In this document: one piece after another, positions 27,755 through 35,337 of the stretch
Layout: the number at the start of each line of letters is the position of its first letter
How positions within the stretch are numbered: position 1 is the first letter of the stretch
Assembly: GCF_001969265.1 (NCBI RefSeq)
Contig: NZ_CP019304.1
Span: 3,038,001-3,102,000 of the forward strand
Source of the DNA: Arthrobacter sp. QXT-31
GTDB lineage: Bacteria; Actinomycetota; Actinomycetes; Actinomycetales; Micrococcaceae
Length of the DNA: 64,000 nt
Direction of reading: 5' to 3'
Position numbers and translations under genes: made by a program
Notes under the pieces: model-generated
Told to the model about the DNA's origin: nothing
Seen by the model: the letters and a program-made list of their open reading frames with translations, nothing else
The model's database searches: none

Positions 27755-27807
27755 TGAATGTCCTCCTGGTTGGGCCTGCCGCTGGGGCGGGCCGGTCTGC
27801 TGAATGT

Positions 27808-27843
27808 TTTCGTATTATGGATATTATTATTCTCTTTGTGGAA
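27808..27843 (-). promoter_or_regulatory. tandem IclR-type operator of the malic enzyme operon
   Basis: Two 15-bp boxes with starts 21 bp apart, read on the + strand: TTTCGTATTATGGAT and ATTCTCTTTGTGGAA. The second is close to the best copy in the window (TTTCGCGATGTGGAA at 48606). It lies just upstream of the malic enzyme start. Confidence 0.7.
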
Positions 27844-27915
27844 ATTCAAGCCCCTGGTTACTTCCATCGACGGGGTGCGGCGGCTTGCTGTATCTTTGGC
27901 TGTCTAAGCAACTTT

Positions 27916-27951
27916 TTTCACGATGCGGATAAGAGTTGTCGTATTCGAGGC
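27916..27951 (+). promoter_or_regulatory. tandem IclR-type operator of iclR (autoregulation)
   Basis: Boxes TTTCACGATGCGGAT (27916) and TGTCGTATTCGAGGC (27937), again offset by 21 bp. The module ends 16 bp before the iclR start codon and touches its ribosome-binding site, so bound repressor would block its own expression. Confidence 0.68.
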
Positions 27952-27967
27952 AACAGGAGAGTGCTAC

Positions 27968-28723
27968 ATGGCTGAAAAGGCCACCGGAGGCGTGCAGTCC
28001 GTTGAGCGCGTCTTTGAACTTTTGGAACTGATCACGGACGCCGGCGGCGACGTGACGCTCAGCGAGCTCTCCTCCTCCACGGACCTGCCCCTGCCGACGA
28101 TCCACCGGCTGCTGCGCACGCTCGTGGCCCTGGGTTACATCCGCCAGCTGCCCAACCGCCGCTATGCCCTCGGCCCGCGGCTGATCCGGCTTGGCGAAGG
28201 CGCCAACAAGCAGCTCGGGGCCCTGGCACGGCCGCAGCTGAAGTCCCTCGTGGACCGGCTGGGGGAGACGTCCAACATGGCCGTGCTGGACTCGGACATG
28301 GTGATCTACGTGGCCCAGGTGCCGTCGCTGCACTCCATGCGCATGTTCACCGAGGTGGGCCGCCGGGCCCACACCCACGACACCGGCGTCGGCAAGGCGA
28401 TCCTGGCGCAGCTGGATGATGAGGTGGTGCGCGGCATCGTGACCCGCACCGGCATGCCCACGCCCACGGCCAAGAGCATCGGCGACTTCGATTCCCTGAT
28501 CGCGGACCTGAACCGGATCCGGGAACGCGGCTACTCGATCGACGAGGAGGAGCAGGAGCTCGGCGTTCGCTGCTTCGCCATGGCCGTGCCCAACGCTCCG
28601 ACACCCACCGCCATCTCCGTCTCCGGGCCGGTCTCCCGCGTGGACGACTCCTTCGCCGAGCGCGCGGTCCCGCTCCTCCGCCAGGCGGCCCAGGCCATCT
28701 CGGACGAGCTCAACCAAAACTGA
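27968..28723 (+). CDS. IclR family regulator of purine/ureide catabolism
   Basis: A 251-residue IclR regulator. The winged helix-turn-helix covers about residues 8-70 (LPLPTIHRLLRTLVALGYI), and the GAF-like effector domain follows (GETSNMAVLDSDMVIYV; DTGVGKAILAQL). CAGGAGAG precedes the ATG. It is divergent from the malic enzyme operon, whose product chain handles glyoxylate, and is the obvious candidate to bind the eight tandem operators listed here. AllR-type members respond to glyoxylate or allantoin-related compounds (family knowledge); the effector here is inferred. Confidence 0.92.
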   Translation: MAEKATGGVQSVERVFELLELITDAGGDVTLSELSSSTDLPLPTIHRLLRTLVALGYIRQLPNRRYALGPRLIRLGEGANKQLGALARPQLKSLVDRLGETSNMAVLDSDMVIYVAQVPSLHSMRMFTEVGRRAHTHDTGVGKAILAQLDDEVVRGIVTRTGMPTPTAKSIGDFDSLIADLNRIRERGYSIDEEEQELGVRCFAMAVPNAPTPTAISVSGPVSRVDDSFAERAVPLLRQAAQAISDELNQN

Positions 28724-28780
28724 CGCCCTTTCCCAAACTGGCCTCCCGCCGTCGTTCTTTCATCCCGCGGACCCGCCCGA

Positions 28781-28844
28781 GCGCGAACGTACACTTGTGG
28801 CCCCAATTCTCTGCAGAAATGGGGCCACAAGTGTACGTTCGCGC
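28781..28844. repeat. palindromic intergenic repeat, family A copy 2
   Basis: Perfect 25-bp arms (28781-28805 and 28820-28844), starting GCGCGAACGTACACTTGTGG, with a 14-base centre that is itself nearly symmetric (TTCTCTGCAGAAA). It separates the convergent iclR and permease genes. It shares the outer arm with the copy at 4393-4458. Confidence 0.88.
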
Positions 28845-28854
28845 CTATGGGTCG

Positions 28855-30336
28855 CTAGTGCTCAGACGTTGAGGACGCCTGGATGGGGACTTCCTTGCCG
28901 TCGCAGTCGATCAGCTTCCCGCCTTCGAAGCGGTCGCCGTCCATCAGGCACTTGATGTCCTGTTCCTGGACCACCCGCTCAGTGCCTGCGACGAACACCG
29001 ACTGGTTGTCCGAGTTGCCGGCCTTGAGGTGGTTGAAGAGCAGGTTCAGCAGGATGGCCATGACCGCTGCCGAGCTGATGCCGGAGTGGAAGATGGTGCT
29101 GAACCAGGACGGGAACTGGTCATAGAAGGCCGGTGCCGCGATCGGGATCATGCCGAAGCCGATGGACGCGGCGACGATGATCAGGTTCATGTTGTTGCGG
29201 TACTCCACCTTGGAGAGGGTCCGGATGCCGCTGGCGGCAACAGTTCCAAAGAGTACGACGCCGGCACCGCCCAGGACGGGCGTCGGCACCGCCGCGACCA
29301 CCCGGCCAAGGATCGGAAGGAGGCCGAGGATGACCAGGATGAGGCCGCCGGCGCTCACGACGAACCGGCTCTTGACGCCGGTGATGGCCACGAGGCCCAC
29401 GTTCTGGGCAAAGGCGCTCTGCGTGAAGGAGTTGAAGAGCGGGGAGATGGCGCTGGAGAGCATGTCGGCCCGGAGGCCGTCGCCGATCCGCTTGGAATCG
29501 ACCTTGGTGCCCACGATCTCGCCCACGGCGATGATGTCCGCGGACGTTTCGGTGAGCGTCACCAGGATGACGATCAGCATGGAGATGATGGCCGCGATCT
29601 CGAACGTCGGGGGACCGAAGGCGAACGGCGTGGGGAAGGCGACGATTTCACCCTGGCCCACCTTGGAGAAGTCGGCCATCCCGAAGACGAACGCAATGCC
29701 GGTTCCCAGCACCATCGCCAGGAGGATGGACAGCCGGGAAATGGCGGCGTTGCCCACCTTGCTGAGCAGCAGCACGATGGCCATGGTGGCGGCGGCAAGG
29801 CCGATGTTGGCCATGCTGCCGTAGTTGGGGGCCGACTTGTTGCCGCCCATGGCCCAGTTGGCGGCCACGGGCATCAGTGTGAGGCCGATGGTGGTGATCA
29901 CCGTGCCCGTGACGACCGGCGGGAAGAACTTGATGATCTTGGAGAACAGGGGTGTGATCAGCAGGCCGATCAGGGAGGCCGCGATCACGGAACCGAAGAC
30001 AGCCTGAATGCCGCCACCGCCGTGGACAATCGCCACCATGGTGGAGACGCCGGCAAAGGAGACGCCCTGGACGAGCGGGAGCTGGGAGCCGAAGAAGCGG
30101 ATACCGACGGTCTGGAGGATCGTGGCCAGGCCGCCTACGAAGAGGCAGGCCGCGATGAGCAGGCCGATGTCCTGGGATGACATGCCGGCCGCGGCGCCGA
30201 TGATGAGGGGCGGGGCGATGATGCCGCCGTACATGGTGAGGACGTGCTGGAACCCGTAGGCGAAAGTGCTGCCGATGGAGAGGCGCTGGTCTTCCGGGCG
30301 GGTTGCCGCTGGGCGGCTTTTCTTGGTGATGTTCAT
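28855..30336 (-). CDS. NCS2 (NAT) family permease, probably urate/xanthine
   Basis: A 493-residue nucleobase-ascorbate transporter with about 12-14 hydrophobic segments. The family signature QNVGLVAITGVKSR and the acidic motif TETSADIIAVGE are intact. A hydrophilic C-terminal tail of about 55 residues follows the last helix. Its place downstream of uricase on the same strand favours uric acid or xanthine as substrate (inference). A tandem duplication at its start creates a tiny upstream reading frame. Confidence 0.88.
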   Translation of the reverse strand: MNITKKSRPAATRPEDQRLSIGSTFAYGFQHVLTMYGGIIAPPLIIGAAAGMSSQDIGLLIAACLFVGGLATILQTVGIRFFGSQLPLVQGVSFAGVSTMVAIVHGGGGIQAVFGSVIAASLIGLLITPLFSKIIKFFPPVVTGTVITTIGLTLMPVAANWAMGGNKSAPNYGSMANIGLAAATMAIVLLLSKVGNAAISRLSILLAMVLGTGIAFVFGMADFSKVGQGEIVAFPTPFAFGPPTFEIAAIISMLIVILVTLTETSADIIAVGEIVGTKVDSKRIGDGLRADMLSSAISPLFNSFTQSAFAQNVGLVAITGVKSRFVVSAGGLILVILGLLPILGRVVAAVPTPVLGGAGVVLFGTVAASGIRTLSKVEYRNNMNLIIVAASIGFGMIPIAAPAFYDQFPSWFSTIFHSGISSAAVMAILLNLLFNHLKAGNSDNQSVFVAGTERVVQEQDIKCLMDGDRFEGGKLIDCDGKEVPIQASSTSEH

Positions 30337-30356
30337 GGCAGACTTTCTTGGTTCAT
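30333..30356 (-). other. 7-codon upstream ORF overlapping the permease start
   Basis: A leader frame MNQESLP whose stop overlaps the permease start (ATGA). It arises from a tandem duplication of GTTCATGGCAGAC (30331-30343 and 30351-30363). Just upstream, GTCTGGCTAACA is also duplicated (30370-30381 and 30384-30395). It could couple or reduce permease translation, or be a neutral by-product. Confidence 0.4.
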
Positions 30357-30445
30357 GGCAGACGTCTTCGTCTGGCTAACAGTGTCTGGCTAACAATTTG
30401 AGTCTTGCGGCGTGTGGCCCGAGCTGTGGATGGGGCTTGGCTGTG

Positions 30446-30510
30446 GAGTTTCCGTCCACTCATTGGTGCTTGGGGGCGGCGCTGAGGCCGCGGTATCTGT
30501 ACAAAAACTC
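30446..30510. repeat. palindromic intergenic repeat, family B (degenerate left arm)
   Basis: The right half GAGGCCGCGGTATCTGTACA followed by AAAACTC matches the family B copies near 52-55 kb. The left arm GAGTTTCCGTCCACTCATT is recognisable but has diverged from GAGTTTTTGTACAGATATT. It lies between uricase and the permease. Confidence 0.7.
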
Positions 30511-30528
30511 GGGGGGCTTTGCTTCGGT

Positions 30529-30568
30529 GTGTTGCTGTGTTGCTGTGTTGCTGTGTTGCTGTGTTGCT
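30529..30568. repeat. 8-bp microsatellite (GTGTTGCT)5
   Basis: Five perfect copies of GTGTTGCT in the 289-bp gap between uricase and the permease. Perfect short tandem repeats gain and lose units by slippage, so the spacing between the two genes may vary between strains. Confidence 0.85.
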
Positions 30569-30575
30569 GTGGGGT

Positions 30576-30619
30576 GCCGGCGGGCCCGCCGGACCTCTCG
30601 TGTCCGCGGGCCCGCCGGC
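30576..30619. terminator. GC-rich hairpin after uricase
   Basis: Perfect 13-bp arms GCCGGCGGGCCCG and its complement, six bases after the uricase stop codon on the minus strand. No U-tract follows. It may stabilise or partly terminate the uricase transcript before the permease gene. Confidence 0.5.
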
Positions 30620-30625
30620 TGGGGT

Positions 30626-31534
30626 TTAGCAGAAGCCGGCGATGCCTGACCAGGCGGCGTCGGCTGCTTCGGCGTCGTCGCGCTGGATGGTGGCCTCGAT
30701 GAGTCCGTACGGGCGGTCGGCCGCGTAGAAGACCTCGTTGTGGTTGTCGAGCCCGAACGGCGAGAGGTCCACGAGGAAGTGGTGCTTGTTGGGCATCGAG
30801 AACTTGATTTCCTCGATCTCGCTGTGGGCCTCCAGGACCTTCGCGCCCATGTCGAACAGGGTCTGCTGCAGGGCGTGGGAGTACTTCTCGGTGAAGCCTT
30901 CCAGCAGGAGGCTCTTGACGTCCTCGTAGCTCTTGTTGAAGTCCAGCGAGCTGAAGTCCGTGCCGGACTTGAAGCGCCAGCGGGCCGAGACGTCGGTTGC
31001 CAGGATGCGGTCGGTGGTCTCCTGCAGGGTGGTGTACTTGTCCTTCGGGTATCCGACGAAGCCGGACTGCGTGGACTTCAGGACGGTCAGGTCCTTGAGT
31101 CCGGAGATCAGGTGGGTGGCGGCGCCGTCGCGGACCAGGACGGCGGTGCGGACTTCCTGGCCCTTGCGGACGAAGGAGTGGTCGTGTGCGGTGCCGTGCG
31201 CCTGGATGCGTTCCCAGGCGTAGGACTCCGCCTCCCAACGGCCGCCGGTGACCCAGTCGAAGCTGGAGGTGAAGTGCTCGCCGAGGCGGAGCAGGAAGGC
31301 CTCGGGGGAGCCGACACCTTCCCGGGCGAAGGCGTAGATGGTGTTCTTCTGGGTGTCGGTGGCCACCACGTGGGCGTTGTCGCCCTCGAGGTGGGCGGCT
31401 TCGAAATCACCGCGGAGCTGCGAGGTGACGTTCAGGTCCTCGATCTCATGGCGGTCGGTGTCGCGGGTGATCTTGACGACGCGGACTTCGGCCTTGCCGT
31501 ACTGGTTGTGGCCGAGGACGATCTTGTTGCTCAT
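30626..31534 (-). CDS. pucL: uricase (urate oxidase)
   Basis: A 302-residue cofactor-free urate hydroxylase that makes 5-hydroxyisourate. It shows the tandem T-fold layout with the conserved VATDTQKNTIYAFARE (catalytic Thr), FVRKGQEVRTA and the C-terminal NKHHFLVDLSPFGLDN, which carries urate-binding and catalytic residues. Length is typical. It has only a weak ribosome-binding site and a tandem operator starting 14 bp upstream. Hydroxyisourate hydrolase and OHCU decarboxylase, often neighbours, were not found in the window. Confidence 0.96.
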   Translation of the reverse strand: MSNKIVLGHNQYGKAEVRVVKITRDTDRHEIEDLNVTSQLRGDFEAAHLEGDNAHVVATDTQKNTIYAFAREGVGSPEAFLLRLGEHFTSSFDWVTGGRWEAESYAWERIQAHGTAHDHSFVRKGQEVRTAVLVRDGAATHLISGLKDLTVLKSTQSGFVGYPKDKYTTLQETTDRILATDVSARWRFKSGTDFSSLDFNKSYEDVKSLLLEGFTEKYSHALQQTLFDMGAKVLEAHSEIEEIKFSMPNKHHFLVDLSPFGLDNHNEVFYAADRPYGLIEATIQRDDAEAADAAWSGIAGFC

Positions 31535-31548
31535 GGTCTGTTCCCAAC

Positions 31549-31584
31549 TTCCGGTATGTGGAACGAAGGTCCCACATAGAAATT
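31549..31584 (-). promoter_or_regulatory. tandem IclR-type operator of uricase
   Basis: Box TTCCGGTATGTGGAA (31549) is a near-perfect palindrome. The 21-bp-offset partner TCCCACATAGAAATT (31570) conserves only one half on the minus strand (TGTGGGA). It ends 14 bp from the uricase start codon. Confidence 0.6.
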
Positions 31585-31628
31585 AAGTGCGTGTTTCCCA
31601 CGCATTTCCTGTGGCGTCGACCCAAACA

Positions 31629-31745
31629 AAAAATGAGCCGACATCAGTTGATGCCAGCTCATTACGACCCTGCCTGCTGCTCCCAGGTTACGTGACCTAG
31701 GCCACGAATTGCCTACAAGCGTAGCGCAGCTTTCCGGTGGTGTAC
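31629..31745 (-). ncRNA. structured leader or small RNA with intrinsic terminator
   Basis: On the minus strand, a hairpin of about 14 bp (ATGAGC...GCTCAT, arms at about 31633-31662) is followed directly by TTTTTTG, a textbook Rho-independent terminator. Upstream is a second potential stem, AGGTCACGTAACCT (31685-31698). No gene on this strand ends here: the nearest minus-strand start is uricase, 95 bp further on. It could be an attenuator or riboswitch for uricase, or a free-standing small RNA. I do not recognise an Rfam class. Confidence 0.4.
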
Positions 31746-31834
31746 ATCACAAATTCAAAAAACCGATTGTGACCGAGTGGTGGAAGGTTCCTCGGGTGGA
31801 GGCTCTTGACGCACCGCCCCGCGTCTCCATAAGA

Positions 31835-31870
31835 TTTCACATATCAAAAACAAATTTCCGCGTTGCGAAA
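31835..31870 (+). promoter_or_regulatory. tandem IclR-type operator before the 57-aa gene
   Basis: Boxes TTTCACATATCAAAA (31835) and TTCCGCGTTGCGAAA (31856), offset 21 bp, ending 39 bp before the start codon of the 57-residue gene. Confidence 0.65.
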
Positions 31871-31909
31871 ATAATGCAAGCGGGCAAGGCAAGAAACGAG
31901 GAGGAACAG

Positions 31910-32083
31910 ATGGACTCGCAGGATCAGAACAACGTCGCGGAATTCCCGGCGCCCGGCCAGGAGCTGTACCTGCCGTTCGGCGCCACGGATCCCGACTTCT
32001 ACATCCCGGCGGACTGCGACCGGCGCTCCGGCAGCCTGTCCCGGTGGCTCCGGGCGCTCCCGGTCTTTGGCCGGCGCCCGTAA
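31910..32083 (+). CDS. unknown 57-aa protein in the purine regulon
   Basis: A 57-residue soluble protein with a strong GAGGAGGAA ribosome-binding site and the tandem operator upstream, so it is very likely expressed. The N-terminal part is acidic, the middle aromatic and proline-rich (LYLPFGATDPDFYIPADC), and the C-terminus basic (RWLRALPVFGRRP), like a possible amphipathic or interaction tail. It is divergent from uricase. No family recognised. It could be a small regulator or partner of a purine enzyme or transporter (inference). Confidence 0.65.
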   Translation: MDSQDQNNVAEFPAPGQELYLPFGATDPDFYIPADCDRRSGSLSRWLRALPVFGRRP

Positions 32084-32122
32084 CCCGCGACGGCGAACTG
32101 TAAGTACTGCAGGACGCGCATA

Positions 32123-32224
32123 TGGTCCGGCGACACCCGAATTCAGGTGTCGCCGGGCCATTTCCGCGTCGCCAGGCCATTTCCGTGTCGCCACGATTTA
32201 TTTGTGTCCCCGGGCGGTCTGCGC
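32123..32224. repeat. hairpin plus four 19-bp tandem repeats
   Basis: A palindrome GTCCGGCGACACC...GGTGTCGCCGG around GAATTC (about 32125-32156) runs into four imperfect 19-bp units starting at 32149, 32168, 32187 and 32206. The first two read GTCGCCRGGCCATTTCCGY; the last two have decayed. The palindrome resembles the repeat at 37447-37508. Confidence 0.7.
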
Positions 32225-32239
32225 GTCAGTGCCCCGGCC

Positions 32240-33484
32240 TCAGGACGCCGGGCGCCCGGGCCATTCCTTGCCTGCCCACGGGTCGTAGTCGGCGATCAGC
32301 TCTTCCTGCAACGGGCGCTCAGCTTCAGGGACATGCTGCAGATTCACCCGTACCCGGTACCAGAGCGAGCTTGACCCGCGCATACCGTCGACCAGCACGT
32401 CGGCCGGAGAGAGCGCCGGCACCACGCCGGCATGCCGGGACTTCCACTCCTCCAGCGCGGCAAGCGCCTCGGGCTTGGTCCTGGTGCGGGCCACCTCGAT
32501 AAGCGGCATCACCGACTGCCGGCGGCCGGAACCGTTGACCCCGCGCGGGGCCTTCTCGGCGGGCCCAAGCTCGGCGGCCAGCGCGAGCAGCCCGTCGAGG
32601 GTGCCGGCGGCATCGTCAATTCCCTCATGCGGGTCACCCACGTCCGCGAAGCGTGCCGGCACGGTGGAGACCGTAAACTGCTCCGGCCGGGCAGAACGGA
32701 CCTCATCCCATGTGAGCGGCGTCGAGACCCGGGCATCGGGCAGCGGCCGCACCGAGTAGGCCGAGGCCACCGTGCGGTCCTTCGCGTTCTGGTTGAAGTC
32801 CACGAATACGCTCTCGCCGCGCTCCTCCTTCCACCAGCGTGCGGTGGCAAGGCCGGGAGCGCGGTTTTCGACTTCCCGGGCAAGGGTCTCCGCCGCGAGC
32901 CGCACGTCCCGGTACGACCACCGCGGCGCGATGCGGACCAGGATGTGGAGTCCCCGCGATCCGCTCGTCTTCGGCCACCCGACGAGACCCACGTCGTCGA
33001 GCACCTCCCGCGCGACATAGGCGACGTCGACGATCTGCGACCAGTCGACCCCCGGCATCGGATCCAGGTCCACGCGCAGTTCGTCCGGATGGTCGAGGTC
33101 CTCGGCGCGCACCGGATGCGGGTTGAGGTCGAGGCAGCCCAGGTTCACCACCCACGCCAGGCCCGCAGCATCCCTGATCACGGCTTCCTCCGCGGATGTC
33201 CCCGACGCATAGCGCAGCGTCGTCGTGTCGATGAACTCGGGGTGGTTTTCGGGCACGCGCTTCTGGAAGAACGGCTCCGCGTCGATGCCCTTCGGGAAGC
33301 GCTTGAGCACCATCGGCCGGCCGCCTGCCCCGCGGAGGGCGCCATCGGCGACGGCCAGGTAGTAGCGCACCAAGTCGAGCTTCGTCAGTCCGGGCTCCGG
33401 GAACACCACCTTGTCCGGACTCGAGATGCGGACCTCGTGGCCGGCAATGTCCAGGATCTCGGCCGGTGTCTTCGACGGAGTCAT
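32240..33484 (-). CDS. LigD-type polymerase/primase domain protein
   Basis: A 414-residue stand-alone polymerase domain of the archaeo-eukaryotic primase superfamily, as found in LigD of bacterial non-homologous end joining. The metal-binding pair is in LRVDLDP, followed by the TSGSRGLHI nucleotide motif. Neither ligase nor nuclease domain is present, which is common in actinobacteria, where the parts are split. It adds nucleotides, often ribonucleotides, at DNA ends. It is unrelated to its purine-catabolic neighbours. Confidence 0.9.
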   Translation of the reverse strand: MTPSKTPAEILDIAGHEVRISSPDKVVFPEPGLTKLDLVRYYLAVADGALRGAGGRPMVLKRFPKGIDAEPFFQKRVPENHPEFIDTTTLRYASGTSAEEAVIRDAAGLAWVVNLGCLDLNPHPVRAEDLDHPDELRVDLDPMPGVDWSQIVDVAYVAREVLDDVGLVGWPKTSGSRGLHILVRIAPRWSYRDVRLAAETLAREVENRAPGLATARWWKEERGESVFVDFNQNAKDRTVASAYSVRPLPDARVSTPLTWDEVRSARPEQFTVSTVPARFADVGDPHEGIDDAAGTLDGLLALAAELGPAEKAPRGVNGSGRRQSVMPLIEVARTRTKPEALAALEEWKSRHAGVVPALSPADVLVDGMRGSSSLWYRVRVNLQHVPEAERPLQEELIADYDPWAGKEWPGRPAS

Positions 33485-33529
33485 GCCGCCACGCTAGCAG
33501 TTGGCCAACCACACCGGAACGGCTCGGCG

Positions 33530-34933
33530 TCAGCCGTTGACCAGCCGGCGCGCAGCCGCCGAATGGTCCGCGATCAGCCCTGCCACGTCCAGCCCCGGAA
33601 TCTGTCCGTCCATAACCCGCCACTCGCCGCCCACCATCACCCGGTCGGCGCGGTCGGCGGCGCACAGCAGCAGGGCGGCAAGAGGGTCGTGACTGCCGGA
33701 GAACCGCAGGTCATCCAGCCGGAACAGGGCGAGGTCCGCCTGCATGCCGGGTGCCAGTTGGCCGAGGTCCGGACGCCCAAGCGCCGCCGCCGATCCGCGC
33801 GTTGCCCAGCCGAGCGCCCGCTCCACCGGAACCTGGGCCCCGTAGCGCAGCCGTTGCAGGTACAGTGCCTGCCGCGCCTCGAGAATCATGTTGGACGCAT
33901 CGTTCGACGCCGATCCGTCCACTCCCAGCCCCACGGGCACTCCCGCTTCCTCCAGTTCGAGCACCCGGGCCGTGCCGGACGCGAGGCGCATGTTCGACGT
34001 CGGGCAGTGGGCGACGGCGGTTCCCGCCGCCCCCAGCCGGGCAATTTCAGCGTCGCTGAAATGGATGCCGTGGCCCAGCCATGTCCGCTCCGTCAGCCAG
34101 CCGACGCTGTCCAGGTAGTCCACGGTGCGCAGACCGAACGTCTCGAGGCAGAACTGCTCCTCATCCAGGGTTTCGGCGAGGTGGGTGTGCAGCCGGACGT
34201 CGTGCCGCTCCGCCAGCGCGGCGCTCTCGGCCATGATCTCCTTGGTGACGGAAAACGGCGAGCAGGGCGCCAGCGCAATCTGGATCACGGCCCCGTCGCC
34301 GCGCTCGTGGTACTCGCGGATCAGCCGTTCGCTGTCCGCCAGCACCACCTCCGGCGCCTGCACCGTCGACTGCGGCGGCAGGCCGCCGTCGTTCTCTCCC
34401 AGAGTCATGGATCCCCGGGTCAGCGTGGCCCGCATGCCCAGGCGCCGGACGGCGCCGACCTCGACGTCGACCGCGTCCTCCATCCCGCCCGGGAAGAGGT
34501 AGTGGTGGTCGGCGGCGGTGGTGCAGCCGGAGAGCAGCAGTTCGGCGAGGGCCACCGTGGCGGCGAGTTCAAGATCCTGCGGGGTGAGCCTGGCCCAGAC
34601 CGGGTAGAGGTTCTGCAGCCAGGGGAACAGGGGAGCGTTGGCCACGGGCCCCCAGGCGCGGGTGAGTGTCTGGTAGAAGTGGTGGTGCGTGTTGATCAGG
34701 CCGGGCAAGAGGACGTGGTTGCCGGCCTCGAAGGTCCGGTGGCACGGTGCGGAGGGCGTCTGGCCGGCGCCAAGCACCTCCACGATTCTGCCGCCGCTCA
34801 CCACAAGGCCGCCCGAGGCGTCGAGGCTGTTGGCGGTGAAGGCTGCGAGCGGGTTCCGGATCCAGAGCCGGGAAGCGTCGGCCGGGAGTTTTGCTGAAGG
34901 GGCAGGTGCTGAAGCGTTAATCGGCTGGGTCAT
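33530..34933 (-). CDS. 8-oxoguanine deaminase (amidohydrolase)
   Basis: A 467-residue metal-dependent amidohydrolase, close to 8-oxoguanine deaminases. It has the metal site NTHHHFYQT near residue 80, the HTHLAE motif, the GHGIHFSD histidine, and the catalytic Asp in GVDGSASND. It converts 8-oxoguanine to urate, feeding uricase directly. Guanine or s-triazine deamination is an alternative for this family. It is divergent from the guanine deaminase operon. Confidence 0.88.
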   Translation of the reverse strand: MTQPINASAPAPSAKLPADASRLWIRNPLAAFTANSLDASGGLVVSGGRIVEVLGAGQTPSAPCHRTFEAGNHVLLPGLINTHHHFYQTLTRAWGPVANAPLFPWLQNLYPVWARLTPQDLELAATVALAELLLSGCTTAADHHYLFPGGMEDAVDVEVGAVRRLGMRATLTRGSMTLGENDGGLPPQSTVQAPEVVLADSERLIREYHERGDGAVIQIALAPCSPFSVTKEIMAESAALAERHDVRLHTHLAETLDEEQFCLETFGLRTVDYLDSVGWLTERTWLGHGIHFSDAEIARLGAAGTAVAHCPTSNMRLASGTARVLELEEAGVPVGLGVDGSASNDASNMILEARQALYLQRLRYGAQVPVERALGWATRGSAAALGRPDLGQLAPGMQADLALFRLDDLRFSGSHDPLAALLLCAADRADRVMVGGEWRVMDGQIPGLDVAGLIADHSAAARRLVNG

Positions 34934-35337
34934 GAAGGTCCTTGTCTGAGCGTGCTGATACTTTCCAGCTCAGTGGTCCTGTCTGCTGATCCAGGGGACG
35001 TGCTGCCCCTGTAACGTGACACGCGGGCGGCAGGTCGGCACCAGCGTAGGGCTGGCCAGGGCGGGCGGTCAATGGCGGCGGATTGTGACCGCGGGGTGTG
35101 AGCAGTCGGTGACACGCATTTCACATTGCGAAATTAAGTTTCCAGAAAACTATGGCGCGGGCCACAATCCGGTGCTAATCTCGATGTTGCCAAAGGCGGG
35201 CACCCGGGCTCCGGGAAGCTATCTACCAGGCGCAACTTAACCTTCAAAAGCACATGCTGAAGCCTGGTAACCGTCGCATCTGGTCCTTTCCGTTCCGTCC
35301 GCGGGGTACCGGCTTCCACAGCAAAGGGAGTCGCATC
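34934..35337. other. divergent promoter region of the two deaminases
   Basis: About 400 bp. It holds a hairpin CAGGGG-N8-CCCCTG (34992-35011), the motif GATTGTGACCG (35081), which recurs in other promoters here, and the tandem operator at 35119. I see no credible gene in it. Confidence 0.5.
35119..35154 (+). promoter_or_regulatory. tandem IclR-type operator of the guanine deaminase operon
   Basis: Box TTTCACATTGCGAAA (35119), a strong palindrome, with the weaker partner TTCCAGAAAACTATG at 35140. It lies 183 bp before the deaminase ATG, leaving room for a long leader. Confidence 0.62.

Noticed and set aside
30576..30619. Classic Rho-independent terminator after uricase
   Set aside because: The stem is strong but there is no U-tract on the uricase strand, so it is listed only as a hairpin.
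32123..32224. Possible CRISPR array
   Set aside because: The 19-bp units are contiguous with no spacers, and no cas genes are present.
32432..34897. An 821-codon plus-strand frame opposite LigD-polymerase and 8-oxoguanine deaminase
   Set aside because: It spans two unrelated real genes and their gap on the other strand.
34940..35110. Purine riboswitch upstream of the deaminases
   Set aside because: I could not find the conserved three-way junction core of known purine riboswitches; only a short GC hairpin is present.
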